From Bacteroidota bacterium (GTDB taxonomy: Bacteria; Bacteroidota; Ignavibacteria; Tepidaquicellales; Tepidaquicellaceae): 64,000 nt of DNA. The position numbers and the translations under genes were made by a program. Shown one piece after another: positions 42,529 to 51,843 of the stretch (positions within the stretch are counted from its first letter, which is position 1; every line of letters begins with the position of its first letter). The notes beneath the pieces are model-generated. The model had not been told where the DNA came from. It saw only the letters and a list, made by a program, of their open reading frames with translations, and made no database searches. The stretch is from positions 299,555-363,554 of the forward strand of contig JAFDZP010000001.1 of assembly GCA_018266835.1 (NCBI GenBank), written 5' to 3'.

Positions 42529-42942
42529 TTGAGCAGTCAATTTACACACAGCATAAAGTTAATCGAAGAACTACTTGGCGTAGAATTTTCCAATGACGGA
42601 AATCTCTATTCGGTTAATCTTAAAAATTCAAAAACACATACTGACATTCACGTTGAGCTACATCTAGAAGCCGAAAATAATTTTCTGGTTTCAGTCTATA
42701 CAAACAACTGTCATCTTCAATTGCAGAACTGCAGCAACATTATTGTAAGCAATATGCTTGAAGAATTTATTTTCACTTCGGAAACTGAAGAGTTCATCTC
42801 CGGAATGATTATTTCAAAACAGGGCGATTGTTCGTTGTATTCAAATGTGAAAAAATCTATTTTGAATTCAGACTTCTCAGAGCTTAACTCGGAGAAATTG
42901 CTTTCAGCAGTAGCGCTTTCCATAACTGAATCTGCTAATTGA
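42529..42942 (+). CDS. Unknown soluble protein, first gene of the ybeY-smg-topA cluster
   Basis: The 137-residue product has a TTG start, no signal peptide and no membrane helix. It has alternating strands and helices (HSIKLIEELLGVEF, DIHVELHLEAENNFLVSVY, EFISGMIISKQGDCSLY) and an acidic, Ser/Asn-rich end. The fold could resemble small chaperone-like alpha/beta domains, but no family is recognised. Its stop codon overlaps the start of ybeY (shared TTGA), so translation may be coupled and a role beside ribosome maturation is possible. Confidence 0.6.
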   Translation: MSSQFTHSIKLIEELLGVEFSNDGNLYSVNLKNSKTHTDIHVELHLEAENNFLVSVYTNNCHLQLQNCSNIIVSNMLEEFIFTSETEEFISGMIISKQGDCSLYSNVKKSILNSDFSELNSEKLLSAVALSITESAN

Positions 42943-43382
42943 ATCGCGAGGTTAAGTTAAAGATTAATTTCTTCTTCTTAAAAGATTTTTTAAAAGATAA
43001 AGAGAAGAAAGCTAAGTTCAGAAAAGAGGTAAGAACAATCATAACGAAAGTTCTTCAGACCGAAAACCATTCGCTCTCATTTCTGAATTTAATTTTCTGC
43101 GATAACAAGACCATAAGAGATTACAATAATAAGTTTTTATCTCACGATTACAATACCGATATAATTACGTTTTTTGACTACGATGAAACTAATATAATGT
43201 ACGGCGAGTTATTAATCTCGGTTGACCAGGTAAAGCTAAACGCAAAAGACTACAGCACAACATTTAATAAAGAACTAAAAAGAGTTATCATACACGGAGT
43301 ATTACACCTCTGCGGATACGATGATAAGACTAAGACCGCTAAAGCTAAAATGAGAAAACGTGAAGATTTCTATTTAATTTGA
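42939..43382 (+). CDS. ybeY: Endoribonuclease / rRNA maturation factor YbeY
   Basis: The 147-residue product (TTG start overlapping the previous stop) is a YbeY metalloprotein used in 16S rRNA 3'-end maturation and ribosome quality control. The signature is IIHGVLHLCGYDDKTK near residue 110. In the usual H-x3-H-x5-H zinc motif the third His is Asp here (HGVLHLCGYDD). I recall the same Asp in Bacteroidota homologues, so the enzyme is probably active. The N-terminal SLSFLNLIFCDNKTIRDYN and HDYNTDIITFF blocks also match the family. It overlaps the region of the smg start. Confidence 0.9.
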   Translation: MNREVKLKINFFFLKDFLKDKEKKAKFRKEVRTIITKVLQTENHSLSFLNLIFCDNKTIRDYNNKFLSHDYNTDIITFFDYDETNIMYGELLISVDQVKLNAKDYSTTFNKELKRVIIHGVLHLCGYDDKTKTAKAKMRKREDFYLI

Positions 43383-43387
43383 AAATC

Positions 43388-43843
43388 ATGCAGGAAAAAG
43401 TTTTAGAAATAATAGTACACATATTATCGCAGATAAAAAGCGATAAGCATCTCAATGACATCGATGTAGATGCTCTTGCAAAAGAGGGCTATACCGATGC
43501 CGAAATAAATTCCGCCTTCGCGTGGATTTATTCTAAAATAGAGCAGGGTGAAAGCTTATTCATTGAAAAGAATAAGACCAATAAATCTCACAGATTTTTT
43601 CATCCCGCTGAAAAAAGTATCATTACTAACGACGCTATTGGTTATTTAATCCAGATGAAAGAACTTGGGTTAATTAGCGACTTAGATGAAGAGCTAATCA
43701 TCGATCGGATTTTCTTTTTAGGATACCAGAAAGCCGGTATTCCTGAAATCAAAACTGTTTTAACGACTTTAATTTTTAATTTTGACGGGAAGTCGGATAA
43801 ACTTGAAAGATTGATTCTTCAAAATAATGAGACAATTCATTAA
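43388..43843 (+). CDS. smg: Smg family protein (DUF494)
   Basis: From the ATG at 43388 the product (151 residues) reads MQEKVLEIIVHILSQI, matching the usual start of Smg/DUF494 proteins. A TTG at 43379 would add three residues. The GYTDAEINSAFAWIYSKIE block and acidic helices are typical, and the length (~150-160) is right. Smg lies beside topA or dprA in many bacteria; its role is poorly known. It starts 5 bases after the ybeY stop and leads into topA. Confidence 0.88.
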   Translation: MQEKVLEIIVHILSQIKSDKHLNDIDVDALAKEGYTDAEINSAFAWIYSKIEQGESLFIEKNKTNKSHRFFHPAEKSIITNDAIGYLIQMKELGLISDLDEELIIDRIFFLGYQKAGIPEIKTVLTTLIFNFDGKSDKLERLILQNNETIH

Positions 43844-43884
43844 GCACCCCGTTTACAAATCATAAGAAAGTTTCCAATATTTTA

Positions 43885-46341
43885 ATGGCGAAATCATCAG
43901 TTAAAGCTACAGCTAAAAAATCAGTTAAGGCAACAAAAGATAAGACAACAGTTAAATCCACTTTAGATAATGAACCGGTAAAACCTTCTGTAAAATACTC
44001 AGGTAAATCTTTAGTTATAGTTGAGTCACCTTCAAAAGCAAAAACTATCAATAAGTATCTTGGAAAAGATTTTATAGTAGAAGCTACAGTAGGGCACATA
44101 AAAAATCTCCCGAAGAGCAAGATAAGCATCGATTTAGAAAAAGGTAATTACGAGGCAACCTATGATGTTATTCCCGGCAAAGAGAAAGTAATCGAAACGA
44201 TAAAGAACGCTGCAAGGAATGCAGATAAAGTATATATAGCGACTGACCCTGACCGCGAAGGAGAATCAATTGCAGATGACATCGCAGATGAAGTCAGAAA
44301 AGTTAACAAGAAAATAGTCCGCGTTCTCTTCAATGAAATCACCAAGAAAGGTGTTGAGAAGGCAATGAAAGAACCTCTCGAAATCAACATGCCTATCGTT
44401 GAATCTCAGATGGCGCGCAGAGTGATGGATAGAATCCTCGGCTACAAAGTAAGTCCTTTCCTATGGAAAACATTTTACTTCGGCCTCTCTGCAGGAAGAG
44501 TTCAGTCAGTTGCATTGAAGCTCATCGCTGAAAAAGAAAAAGAGATTCAGGCATTCAAAGCAAAAGAATACTGGTCAATAGACGGATTATTCTCAAAGCT
44601 CTCCGGAAGCTCAAAACCTTTCGGCGCAAAGCTCTATAAGATAAACGATGATACATTAAAGTTTGACGGCGAGAAACCGAACATTGCAAATCTTGATGAA
44701 GCGCACGCTATAATAGAATCATTAAAGAACAACAAGTATAAGATAATTGATATTCAGGTAAAAGAAGTTAAGCGAAACGCTCCGGCTCCTTTTACAACTT
44801 CAGTTTTACAGCAGACTGCTTCTACACGAATGGGATTTTCACCCAAACGCACGATGGCAGTTGCACAGAAACTTTACGAAGGTATTGAAATCAAAAAAGG
44901 CGAAGGCAATACAGGTCTTATAACATATATGAGAACTGACTCCACACGCTTAAGTCCTGAAGCTGTTGAAGCTGCAAGAGAATATATCAGCACAAACTTC
45001 GGCAAAGATTACATGCCTGAAGCGCCGAAGATATTTGCAAACAAAAGCAAGAATGCGCAGGATGCTCACGAAGCAATACGACCTACCGATGTAAATATTC
45101 ATCCCGATATGGTAATGAAGCTCGGCAAAGAGTATCATGCATTGTATGATTTAATATGGAAACGCTTTGTTGCATCACAGATGTCGCAGGCAGTTCTTGA
45201 CCAGAAGACAGTTATAATAAAAGCGCTCTCACCTAAGGGTGATAAGAATACATATCTCTTCAAAGCTACAGGAAGCGTTATTACATTCAGCGGCTTCCTT
45301 AAAGTTTATGAAGATGCAAAAGATGAAGACGATACACCGGCAGATGAGGATATTGCGTTAATTCCGGCTGACCTTAATATTGGCGACAATGTTAAAGTCT
45401 CTAACTTAAGAAAAGACCAGCATTTCACATCTCCTCCTGCAAGATATACTGAGTCAAGTTTGATTAAGCAGCTTGATAAGCTCGGCATAGGGCGACCTTC
45501 TACATTTGCTATGATTGTTTCAACAGTGCTCGATAGAAAATATGTTGACCTTGTTGAAAGAAGACTCTTTGCTACTAACCTCGGAATGACGGTAAGCAAA
45601 ATCCTTGATGAATATTTCCCTGATGTAATCAACGTTGACTTCACTGCAAGAATGGAAGGGGAGCTTGATACAATTGCAAACGGCGAAGCTACGTATAAAC
45701 AAGTACTGGATGACTTCTATCTTCCATTCGAGAAAGATTTGCTTTCAGCTGACTCCCATGCTAAAGAAATTAAAGAACGATTAACAGAACGAACAGATAA
45801 GATATGTCCCGAGTGCGGAGCAGAAACGGGCGCTCACATGGTAAAGAAATGGGGACGTAACGGTCAGTTCTATGCATGCGAAAATTATCCAAAGTGCAAA
45901 TGCTCATTACCGCTTGTTGAAGATCCTGAAGCCAATAAAAAGGTTGAAGGCATTAACTGCGATCTTTGCGGCGCACCGATGGTATTGAAAGTCGGACCTT
46001 ACGGCAAATTCTACGGCTGCAGCAACTATCCAAAATGCAAAGGCATCAAGCCGATTACACTCGGAATAAAATGTCCTAAGTGTAACATAGGCGAAGTTGT
46101 CGAACGCCGCGGCGGTAAAGGAAGAGTGAAGCGCGCATTTTATGCATGCACAAGATATCCTGACTGCGACTTTATCTCAAACGGTATGCCTGTAATTCAA
46201 AATTGTACTGAGTGCGACAGTAACTATCTTGTAAAGAAAGTTACAAAAGGCGACGGTGAATTCCTTGAATGTCCTAAGTGCAAAGCGAAATACGATTTGC
46301 CTAAGGATGAGAAAGTAAAAGAAGAAGCTGCTATTGAGTAG
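43885..46341 (+). CDS. topA: DNA topoisomerase I (type IA)
   Basis: The 818-residue product relaxes negative supercoils. A Lys/Ala/Ser/Thr-rich N-terminal extension (~45 residues) precedes the Toprim domain (SLVIVESPSKAKTINKYLG, ATDPDREGESIA). The active-site Tyr is in GLITYMRTDSTRL. Four C-terminal zinc ribbons follow (CPECG..C..YPKC, CDLCG..CSNYPKC, CPKCN..CTRYPDC, CTECD..CPKC) and an acidic/basic tail. The ATG follows a weak leader. The unusual N-terminal basic stretch may add DNA affinity. A terminator follows at 46388. Confidence 0.97.
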   Translation: MAKSSVKATAKKSVKATKDKTTVKSTLDNEPVKPSVKYSGKSLVIVESPSKAKTINKYLGKDFIVEATVGHIKNLPKSKISIDLEKGNYEATYDVIPGKEKVIETIKNAARNADKVYIATDPDREGESIADDIADEVRKVNKKIVRVLFNEITKKGVEKAMKEPLEINMPIVESQMARRVMDRILGYKVSPFLWKTFYFGLSAGRVQSVALKLIAEKEKEIQAFKAKEYWSIDGLFSKLSGSSKPFGAKLYKINDDTLKFDGEKPNIANLDEAHAIIESLKNNKYKIIDIQVKEVKRNAPAPFTTSVLQQTASTRMGFSPKRTMAVAQKLYEGIEIKKGEGNTGLITYMRTDSTRLSPEAVEAAREYISTNFGKDYMPEAPKIFANKSKNAQDAHEAIRPTDVNIHPDMVMKLGKEYHALYDLIWKRFVASQMSQAVLDQKTVIIKALSPKGDKNTYLFKATGSVITFSGFLKVYEDAKDEDDTPADEDIALIPADLNIGDNVKVSNLRKDQHFTSPPARYTESSLIKQLDKLGIGRPSTFAMIVSTVLDRKYVDLVERRLFATNLGMTVSKILDEYFPDVINVDFTARMEGELDTIANGEATYKQVLDDFYLPFEKDLLSADSHAKEIKERLTERTDKICPECGAETGAHMVKKWGRNGQFYACENYPKCKCSLPLVEDPEANKKVEGINCDLCGAPMVLKVGPYGKFYGCSNYPKCKGIKPITLGIKCPKCNIGEVVERRGGKGRVKRAFYACTRYPDCDFISNGMPVIQNCTECDSNYLVKKVTKGDGEFLECPKCKAKYDLPKDEKVKEEAAIE

Positions 46342-46383
46342 CAAGTATTAAGTAGCAAGTATAAAGTATAAAGTATAAAGTAT
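46338..46383. repeat. Short-word repeat (AAGTATAAAGTATAAAG)
   Basis: Directly after the topA stop come AGCAAGTATTAAGTAGCAAG and then AAGTATA repeated in a 7-base register about three times. Confidence 0.6.
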
Positions 46384-46387
46384 AGAG

Positions 46388-46421
46388 AACCTGTCAGATG
46401 AATATTTGACAGGTTTTTTTA
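46388..46421 (+). terminator. Intrinsic terminator of topA
   Basis: AACCTGTCA pairs with TGACAGGTT, loop ~14 bases, then TTTTTT. Confidence 0.85.
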
Positions 46422-46473
46422 TTGCTGCTTTTTGCTATTTTGAAATTATCACCTCATCAAATTCATTATCTGA

Positions 46474-47523
46474 ATGAAACTTACATTAACTGTTCTTTTC
46501 GTTCTTGCAAATCTTTCGGTATGCTTCGCGCAGGATTCTACTTCCAAAGGAAAAATTTCCGGCTATATGTTCAGCGATTATTATTATAATGCCGAGCGCG
46601 ATACATTTAGCACATTAAAGAACGTTGCTTATGGCGGACAGAAAGGACAAAACGGATTTCAGTTCAGACGTATCTACTTCACTTACGATTACAACATCTC
46701 AAAAAAATTCACTACACGATTCAGACTTGAAGGCGCACAGGATGAAACATTCAAGAACGGAAAAGTCGGAGTATTTATCAAAGACGCTTATCTTGAATGG
46801 AAGAACATCTTCAAAGGAAGCAATCTTATAGTTGGGATACAGCCGACTATAGCTTACACTGCAACTGAACAAATCTGGGGACATCGTTATATTGAAAGAA
46901 CAATAATGGATTTGCGCGGTATAGTGGACTCACGTGATTTTGGTATTTCTCTCAACGGAAGTTTTGACGAACAACACAAAGTGACGTATGGAGTAATGCT
47001 CGGTAATAACTCAGGTGTTACAGTTGAGACCGACAAGTATAAAAGGGTATATGCGCACCTTGGTTTTAACCCTGTAAAAGAACTATACATCACATTGTTT
47101 TCAGATTATAGAGCGCATCCTGGTGGTTATGAATTAGGCGGTATAAAATTAAACTACGATGAATATACACAGGCAGTAATGATAGGTTATAAAAATGATA
47201 AAACATTCAGCGCGGGGATAGAATCATTTTATAACTACACACAGAATTGGTACAGAAGTTTTGGGCTATCATTTTTTGCGAGTACGATTTTTAGCGACCA
47301 ACTCTCTGCCTTCGGAAGATATGATTACTTTGATAATGATATTACAGAAGGCCATAACTCGGATACAAGAAACTTATTCTTAGCCGGGCTGGATTTCAAA
47401 CCTGATAAAAATGTTATCATATCTCCAAATGTAGCAATAGAAACTTATGCAGATTTATATGACGGCACAAAAATAAAACCATCTATCACTCCTCGCATAA
47501 CTTTGTTTTATACGTTTTATTAG
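46474..47523 (+). CDS. Outer-membrane beta-barrel porin (phosphate-selective OprP-like)
   Basis: The 349-residue product has a signal peptide (KLTLTVLFVLANLSVCFA, cut before QDS). It then alternates amphipathic strands throughout, with GFQFRRIYFTYDYNISKKFT, EGAQDETF and IFKGSNLIVGIQPTI blocks typical of OprP/OprO-type porins. It ends in an aromatic residue (RITLFYTFY), the barrel-assembly signal. An anion or general solute pore is likely; selectivity cannot be read off. Confidence 0.8.
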   Translation: MKLTLTVLFVLANLSVCFAQDSTSKGKISGYMFSDYYYNAERDTFSTLKNVAYGGQKGQNGFQFRRIYFTYDYNISKKFTTRFRLEGAQDETFKNGKVGVFIKDAYLEWKNIFKGSNLIVGIQPTIAYTATEQIWGHRYIERTIMDLRGIVDSRDFGISLNGSFDEQHKVTYGVMLGNNSGVTVETDKYKRVYAHLGFNPVKELYITLFSDYRAHPGGYELGGIKLNYDEYTQAVMIGYKNDKTFSAGIESFYNYTQNWYRSFGLSFFASTIFSDQLSAFGRYDYFDNDITEGHNSDTRNLFLAGLDFKPDKNVIISPNVAIETYADLYDGTKIKPSITPRITLFYTFY

Positions 47524-48888
47524 TTATCTGTACAATCTCAGTTTTTTATCCTTAAAGTCTATACACATCTTACTGTATTTTTTTAAAAACGAATTTCCCA
47601 GTAAGCCGCCTGAATTTTTCAATCCCATACTATTAAACAAAGGTGAGTCTACAATTTTTGTTTCGAAATCTGAAATAACATTTCCTTCCAAAGTGATATT
47701 ATTTACCATTGCGTTCATAGTTGATATTTTATTTCCATCTGCTCCCCGTACACTAATTGATTGTACTCCAATTAAATTTTCTTTAGCTGCCATACTTGAT
47801 TGAATAAAAGAGAACGGCGAACCTGTATCCAAAATAAAATTAATATCGCTGCTTCCGATTTTACCTTTGACAAATATATGCCCGTTTGCCGTTGTGAATG
47901 GTAAACTAATAAAGCCGGAAGTATTTTTTGTATAGTTTTTGCCAAGGAGCAAATCAACTTTCTTAGTGGAATCTATTGCGAACTCTAACCCTTCAAATTT
48001 TTGTAACAAATCTATACCTATGATACCATCAATTTTCTTTCCCTTAATTTTGAAGAGTGTATCAATAACATAAAAAAGACTTTGTTTAAATGAGACTGTC
48101 CCTAATTCAATTTCAGGCAGAGTGCAAGTTTTCAAATTACTTATGTTACCACCAAATCCTGCAGAAGGCGCATCGATTGATTCTACTCCCTCCACTGAAT
48201 ATTGTTTTGCAACAAGGTCTTCAGTCTTAATTCCTTCTGGTAAATTCTTCATTGTGATAAGCGAATTCGTTGCTGCTAAGTCTACTACAAAGTTACAAAT
48301 TTTATCACCAATCTTTATCTCTGTTAGAAAGTAATTTCCGGTAAACTCAATCTTGGTTATACCGTCCTCTAAATATCCGCTTGTTGTTTCTTTTATTTCA
48401 GTTGTAATGATGAACTCATTTTCTTGGGGTGTGATTTTATCTCCAAACATATTCAATACAGGTGAATTATTATCTTCGGTTACTGTATCGTAAGCCGAAA
48501 TCATAAATGCTTTTTTAAGTTTATCTGATACAATATTAATTCGGTAATCAAGTTTGTTGAGACCGCTTACAGGAGCATTGATTAACTGTTTAAGAGTACC
48601 GTCTTCTTTTTTCAGACTGAATACCAGCTCGTCATTAACATTTCTAACAACAAGAATTTTCTTATCGGCAAGTTTTACAAAGTCACCCGAAAGCCCGTTA
48701 CCGGATGGGAAAACTAAAGTCAGAATACCTGAGTCTCCGCCGCAGATATAAACTTTTGTTTCATCCTTAGCAATGGTTTCTTTTTCAATTTTGGGAATGT
48801 CGTTTTCAATTGTAACTAAGAACAAATTTGTTTGCGAAAAACAAAGAGGGGAGAGAGCTATAAATAATGCCAGTATGACAAATTTCAT
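47524..48888 (-). CDS. Exported retropepsin-like aspartyl protease family protein
   Basis: From the ATG at 48888 the product (454 residues) has a signal peptide (KFVILALFIALSPLCFS). A start at 48924 would bury it behind 12 residues. It contains two pepsin/retropepsin half-domains. The second has the classic DTGS motif (INFILDTGSPFSF) and a later GLLGNSFLKK strand. The first reads CNFVVDLAATNSLIT, where D-L-A-A replaces D-T/S-G. Also GIIGIDLLQ in the first half. It is probably a periplasmic peptidase with an altered first lobe; activity is uncertain. An N-terminal ~130-residue non-protease region precedes it. Confidence 0.75.
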   Translation of the reverse strand: MKFVILALFIALSPLCFSQTNLFLVTIENDIPKIEKETIAKDETKVYICGGDSGILTLVFPSGNGLSGDFVKLADKKILVVRNVNDELVFSLKKEDGTLKQLINAPVSGLNKLDYRINIVSDKLKKAFMISAYDTVTEDNNSPVLNMFGDKITPQENEFIITTEIKETTSGYLEDGITKIEFTGNYFLTEIKIGDKICNFVVDLAATNSLITMKNLPEGIKTEDLVAKQYSVEGVESIDAPSAGFGGNISNLKTCTLPEIELGTVSFKQSLFYVIDTLFKIKGKKIDGIIGIDLLQKFEGLEFAIDSTKKVDLLLGKNYTKNTSGFISLPFTTANGHIFVKGKIGSSDINFILDTGSPFSFIQSSMAAKENLIGVQSISVRGADGNKISTMNAMVNNITLEGNVISDFETKIVDSPLFNSMGLKNSGGLLGNSFLKKYSKMCIDFKDKKLRLYR

Positions 48889-48937
48889 AAATGAAAATAT
48901 AGGTTTACATTTATGATGCACCAAACTATAAAAAGGT

Positions 48938-49663
48938 TTACTTGTGCATTATCTTATCCAGCAGACTTTTTTCCTTTACAAAATATGTAAGCTCACTCCA
49001 TTCTAACAGCATATCTTCATCAGGTGAAAGCGCCTGTAATGCATGAGGCAAACCGTAATCATAATAGAACATTATTCCTTTATCTGTAAATGCAAAGTGT
49101 CCAAGATTTTCTTCAGTAAAGTGTTTCCCCTCAAAAAACTGAAGCGCATCTTCTTCTCCCATATCTTCTTGCATTACTTTATCCTTTATTCTCTTCTGAA
49201 CAATCTTATCCAGCTTCTCTGCAAGTTTTTTTAAAGCGCCGGCATCTATTATATCTCTAGCTAAAATTCTATAACCGGTATTCAGATTAAGATTAACATC
49301 AGTATAGAATCTATCGGGGTATGCTCCCATAGTTTCCACGTAAACAGAAATGCTGAGCACTCCATATTTATTATATAGAATATTATAATCGCACCCTGTT
49401 ATTCCTGCTCCGAACTGTTTATAATCGCTTATTATGCTGTCAATATTATCACCAAGAATACTATCGGAAACCAAATATGAGTTTAATTTGCTTAGTAACA
49501 CTGCATCCGCTCCACCTGATATAAACGGCAATTTGTAAAGTGCTGTATCTTCTCTGTATTCATCTTTAAAAGGAGCTGTGTAAAATTTTGATTCAACCTT
49601 AACAGAGTCAGCTGCAAATATATTAGTTGAAATCATAAAGAACAGAATTAGATATTTTAACAT
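48938..49663 (-). CDS. Exported DUF3298/RsiV-like protein
   Basis: The 241-residue product has a signal peptide (LKYLILFFMISTNIFA, cut before ADS). The body resembles the DUF4163/DUF3298 pair: a GCDYNILYNKYGVLSISVYV strand with MGAYPDRFYTDVNLNLNTGY, then FTEENLGHFAFTDKGIMFYYDYGL. That last segment is the usual 'f.ft..gl.f.f..y.ia' stretch of DUF3298. It lies 49 bases upstream of the protease-like gene on the same strand. RsiV binds lysozyme in Bacillus; here there is no sigma factor nearby, so only the fold is claimed. Confidence 0.65.
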   Translation of the reverse strand: MLKYLILFFMISTNIFAADSVKVESKFYTAPFKDEYREDTALYKLPFISGGADAVLLSKLNSYLVSDSILGDNIDSIISDYKQFGAGITGCDYNILYNKYGVLSISVYVETMGAYPDRFYTDVNLNLNTGYRILARDIIDAGALKKLAEKLDKIVQKRIKDKVMQEDMGEEDALQFFEGKHFTEENLGHFAFTDKGIMFYYDYGLPHALQALSPDEDMLLEWSELTYFVKEKSLLDKIMHK

Positions 49664-49746
49664 ATAATGTCTGAAAATTTAGTTCCCAAAAATTACATAT
49701 TATAAAGCATAAAGTGAACTTATTTTTATTGCTTAAATCTAATCTT

Positions 49747-50172
49747 ATGGCAAAGGCAGAAGCAAAAACAAAACCGACAGAGGTAACTCTCGATAAATTC
49801 TTCAGCTCAATTGAAGATGAAACTAAACGCGCTGACTGTTACACTCTTGCCGAACTGATGCATAAAGTCACCAAAGAAAAACCTGTTATGTGGGGTCCGG
49901 CAATAGTCGGTTATGGAAGTTATCATTACAAATATGATAGCGGTCACGAAGGCGATTCATGTATTATCGGTTTCTCTCCCCGAAAATCTTCTCTTACTCT
50001 TTATGTCGGAAAAGATTTTGACGGTTTTGATGAGCTCATGTCAAAACTCGGCAAACATAAAATGAGCGGCGGCTGTCTTCACATCAAAAAGCTTGCTGAT
50101 GTAGATATGAAAGTTCTAAAGGACATCATAACTGCCAGCTATAAATCAAAGCTGAAGAACAAGAGCTGTTAA
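49747..50172 (+). CDS. DUF1801 domain protein
   Basis: From the ATG at 49747 the product has 141 residues (a GTG at 49714 would add a hydrophobic stub not seen in the family). The segments VTLDKFFSSIEDETKRADCY, MWGPAIVGYGSYHYKYDSG and GDSCIIGFSPRKSSLTLYVG are characteristic of DUF1801 (YdhG-like) proteins. KMSGGCLHIKKLADVDMKVL near the end completes the domain. The biochemical role is unknown. It is a lone gene. Confidence 0.88.
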   Translation: MAKAEAKTKPTEVTLDKFFSSIEDETKRADCYTLAELMHKVTKEKPVMWGPAIVGYGSYHYKYDSGHEGDSCIIGFSPRKSSLTLYVGKDFDGFDELMSKLGKHKMSGGCLHIKKLADVDMKVLKDIITASYKSKLKNKSC

Positions 50173-50274
50173 TTGCAGCTGCTTCATGTTATATATTTTA
50201 CAATCTACTATACATTCAACTTTATACTCAATTTCAAAAATCATATATTGCATACAAATTAATCTTTAAGAAGA

Positions 50275-51270
50275 ATGTCTGAAAACTTACTCGAAATAAA
50301 AGGGCTCAAAAAATACTTTCCCATCAAGAAAGGTATATTTTCCAAAACTGTCGGCCACGTTAAAGCTGTTGATGATATCGACCTCGTTATCAAAAAAGGC
50401 GAAACACTCGGCTTAGTAGGGGAATCAGGCTGCGGCAAAACTACAGTGGGCCGCTCACTCTTAAGATTAATCGAACCAACCGGCGGAAGCATCATTTACG
50501 ACGGCAAAGATATTACCAATATCCCGCTCGATGAAATGAAGGCATACCGCAAGAAGATGCAGATAATTTTTCAGGACCCGTATTCATCACTTAATCCGAG
50601 AATCACCGTAGGCGGAATGCTTACTGAAATCCTTAAGTTCCACGAAATCGCCGAAGGCGAAGCTGCCGATAAAAGAGTAGCTGAACTTCTCGAACGCGTC
50701 GGCCTGCGCAAGATATATGCAAGACGCTATCCACATGAATTCTCCGGCGGACAAAGACAGCGTATCGGTATTGCAAGAGCGCTTTCAGTTCAGCCTGAGC
50801 TTATTGTTTGTGATGAACCCGTATCTGCTCTTGACGTTTCCATTCAGTCGCAGGTAATCAATCTGCTGCTTGATTTGCAGAAGGAGTTCGGACTAACATA
50901 TCTTTTCATATCACATGACTTATCAGTTGTAGAGTACATCTCAAACAGAGTTGCCGTTATGTACCTCGGCAAAATTGTTGAGATCGCCGATACAAGCGAG
51001 CTTTATACAAGCCAGAAACACCCATACACACAGGCATTACTATCAGCTGTTCCTGTTCCTGACCCTAAGAACAAGTCAAAGCGTATCATCTTATCGGGAG
51101 ACGTACCGTCTCCTGCAAATGTGCCGTCTGGATGTTACTTCCATCCGAGATGCCCGAAGGTGTTTGGCGATTGCCCGAACATAGGACCGGTATTAGCTCC
51201 GGCATCAGGTCACAGAGTAAGATGTCTGCTTTATCCTGAAAGCTATCCGGGCACGCAGAAAGTAGCTTAG
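50275..51270 (+). CDS. Oligopeptide/dipeptide ABC transporter ATP-binding subunit (OppF/DppF type)
   Basis: The 331-residue product is an ATP-binding subunit of a peptide importer. It has Walker [15 protein letters not shown]-loop [10 protein letters not shown], signature [17 protein letters not shown], Walker [13 protein letters not shown] and H-loop FISHDLS. It ends in the oligopeptide-specific region ([16 protein letters not shown]) with its conserved cysteines. Length is usual. OppF works with OppD and two permeases, none of which lie in the window, so it is an orphan locally. Confidence 0.92.
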   Translation: MSENLLEIKGLKKYFPIKKGIFSKTVGHVKAVDDIDLVIKKGETLGLVGESGCGKTTVGRSLLRLIEPTGGSIIYDGKDITNIPLDEMKAYRKKMQIIFQDPYSSLNPRITVGGMLTEILKFHEIAEGEAADKRVAELLERVGLRKIYARRYPHEFSGGQRQRIGIARALSVQPELIVCDEPVSALDVSIQSQVINLLLDLQKEFGLTYLFISHDLSVVEYISNRVAVMYLGKIVEIADTSELYTSQKHPYTQALLSAVPVPDPKNKSKRIILSGDVPSPANVPSGCYFHPRCPKVFGDCPNIGPVLAPASGHRVRCLLYPESYPGTQKVA

Positions 51271-51294
51271 TTTAGTTGCCGGTTTATAGTTGAC

Positions 51295-51388
51295 GGTTGT
51301 CAGATAGTCGGGAAAAAGTCGGGTTTTAATTATTCATTATTCATTATTAATTATTAATTATTTGACTTGGTCGGGAAATAGTCGGGTT
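51295..51388. repeat. AGTCGGG direct repeats with TATTAATTATTAATTA words
   Basis: GATAGTCGGGAAAAAGTCGGG, then an ATTATTCATTATTAATTATT tract, then GGTCGGGAAATAGTCGGG. The complement (CCCGACTATTTTCCGACTAT) appears at 18045-18185 and 18770, and another copy at 51816-51834. Confidence 0.6.
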
Positions 51389-51462
51389 TCTGAATGAATT
51401 TCAGTCCTGTCTTCGGTGGGATTAAAAAATTTACCTATTAGTAGGGATAAAGTGAACAAATC

Positions 51463-51816
51463 TTGTTAAGAATTATTTACAGTGAAAAATATTTTTATGC
51501 TATAGTTGCAACGATTGTAATATTCCTTTCTCTAATGTCGTTTGGCATTAATCAGTTAGCCATTATATTTTACTTCATCAATTTTTTTCTTGCTTCATCC
51601 TATACATGTGTCTTTTTATTTAAGAAACAGAAGGAAGAATATTTTTATGCTGACGTAATCGTCTGCGCTGTTTTAGCAATAGGGCTTTACATATTTTTTG
51701 TATTCTTTGAAAAAGACTCATTGCCTCTGAAAATTTATCTTATGCCTGTGTTTTTCGTAGTAAACTTTACGGCTTCATTATACTTTTTATTCAGAAAAAA
51801 AATATTTTCAAAATAA
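51463..51816 (+). CDS. Membrane protein with about four helices, unknown function
   Basis: A 117-residue product with a TTG start and four hydrophobic stretches (FYAIVATIVIFLSLMSFG, IIFYFINFFLASSYTCVFLF, ADVIVCAVLAIGLYIFFVFF, IYLMPVFFVVNFTASLYFLF). The short loops are basic (FKKQKEEYF and a final RKKIFSK). No family is recognised. It is first of three co-directional unknown genes. Confidence 0.55.
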   Translation: MLRIIYSEKYFYAIVATIVIFLSLMSFGINQLAIIFYFINFFLASSYTCVFLFKKQKEEYFYADVIVCAVLAIGLYIFFVFFEKDSLPLKIYLMPVFFVVNFTASLYFLFRKKIFSK

Positions 51817-51843
51817 GTCGGGAAAAAGTCGAATTCTTTATAT

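Noticed and set aside
42529..42942. Candidate ubiquitin-like partner for the E2-like protein
   Set aside because: The product does not show a beta-grasp pattern and ends in ESAN rather than GG; it is coupled to ybeY instead.
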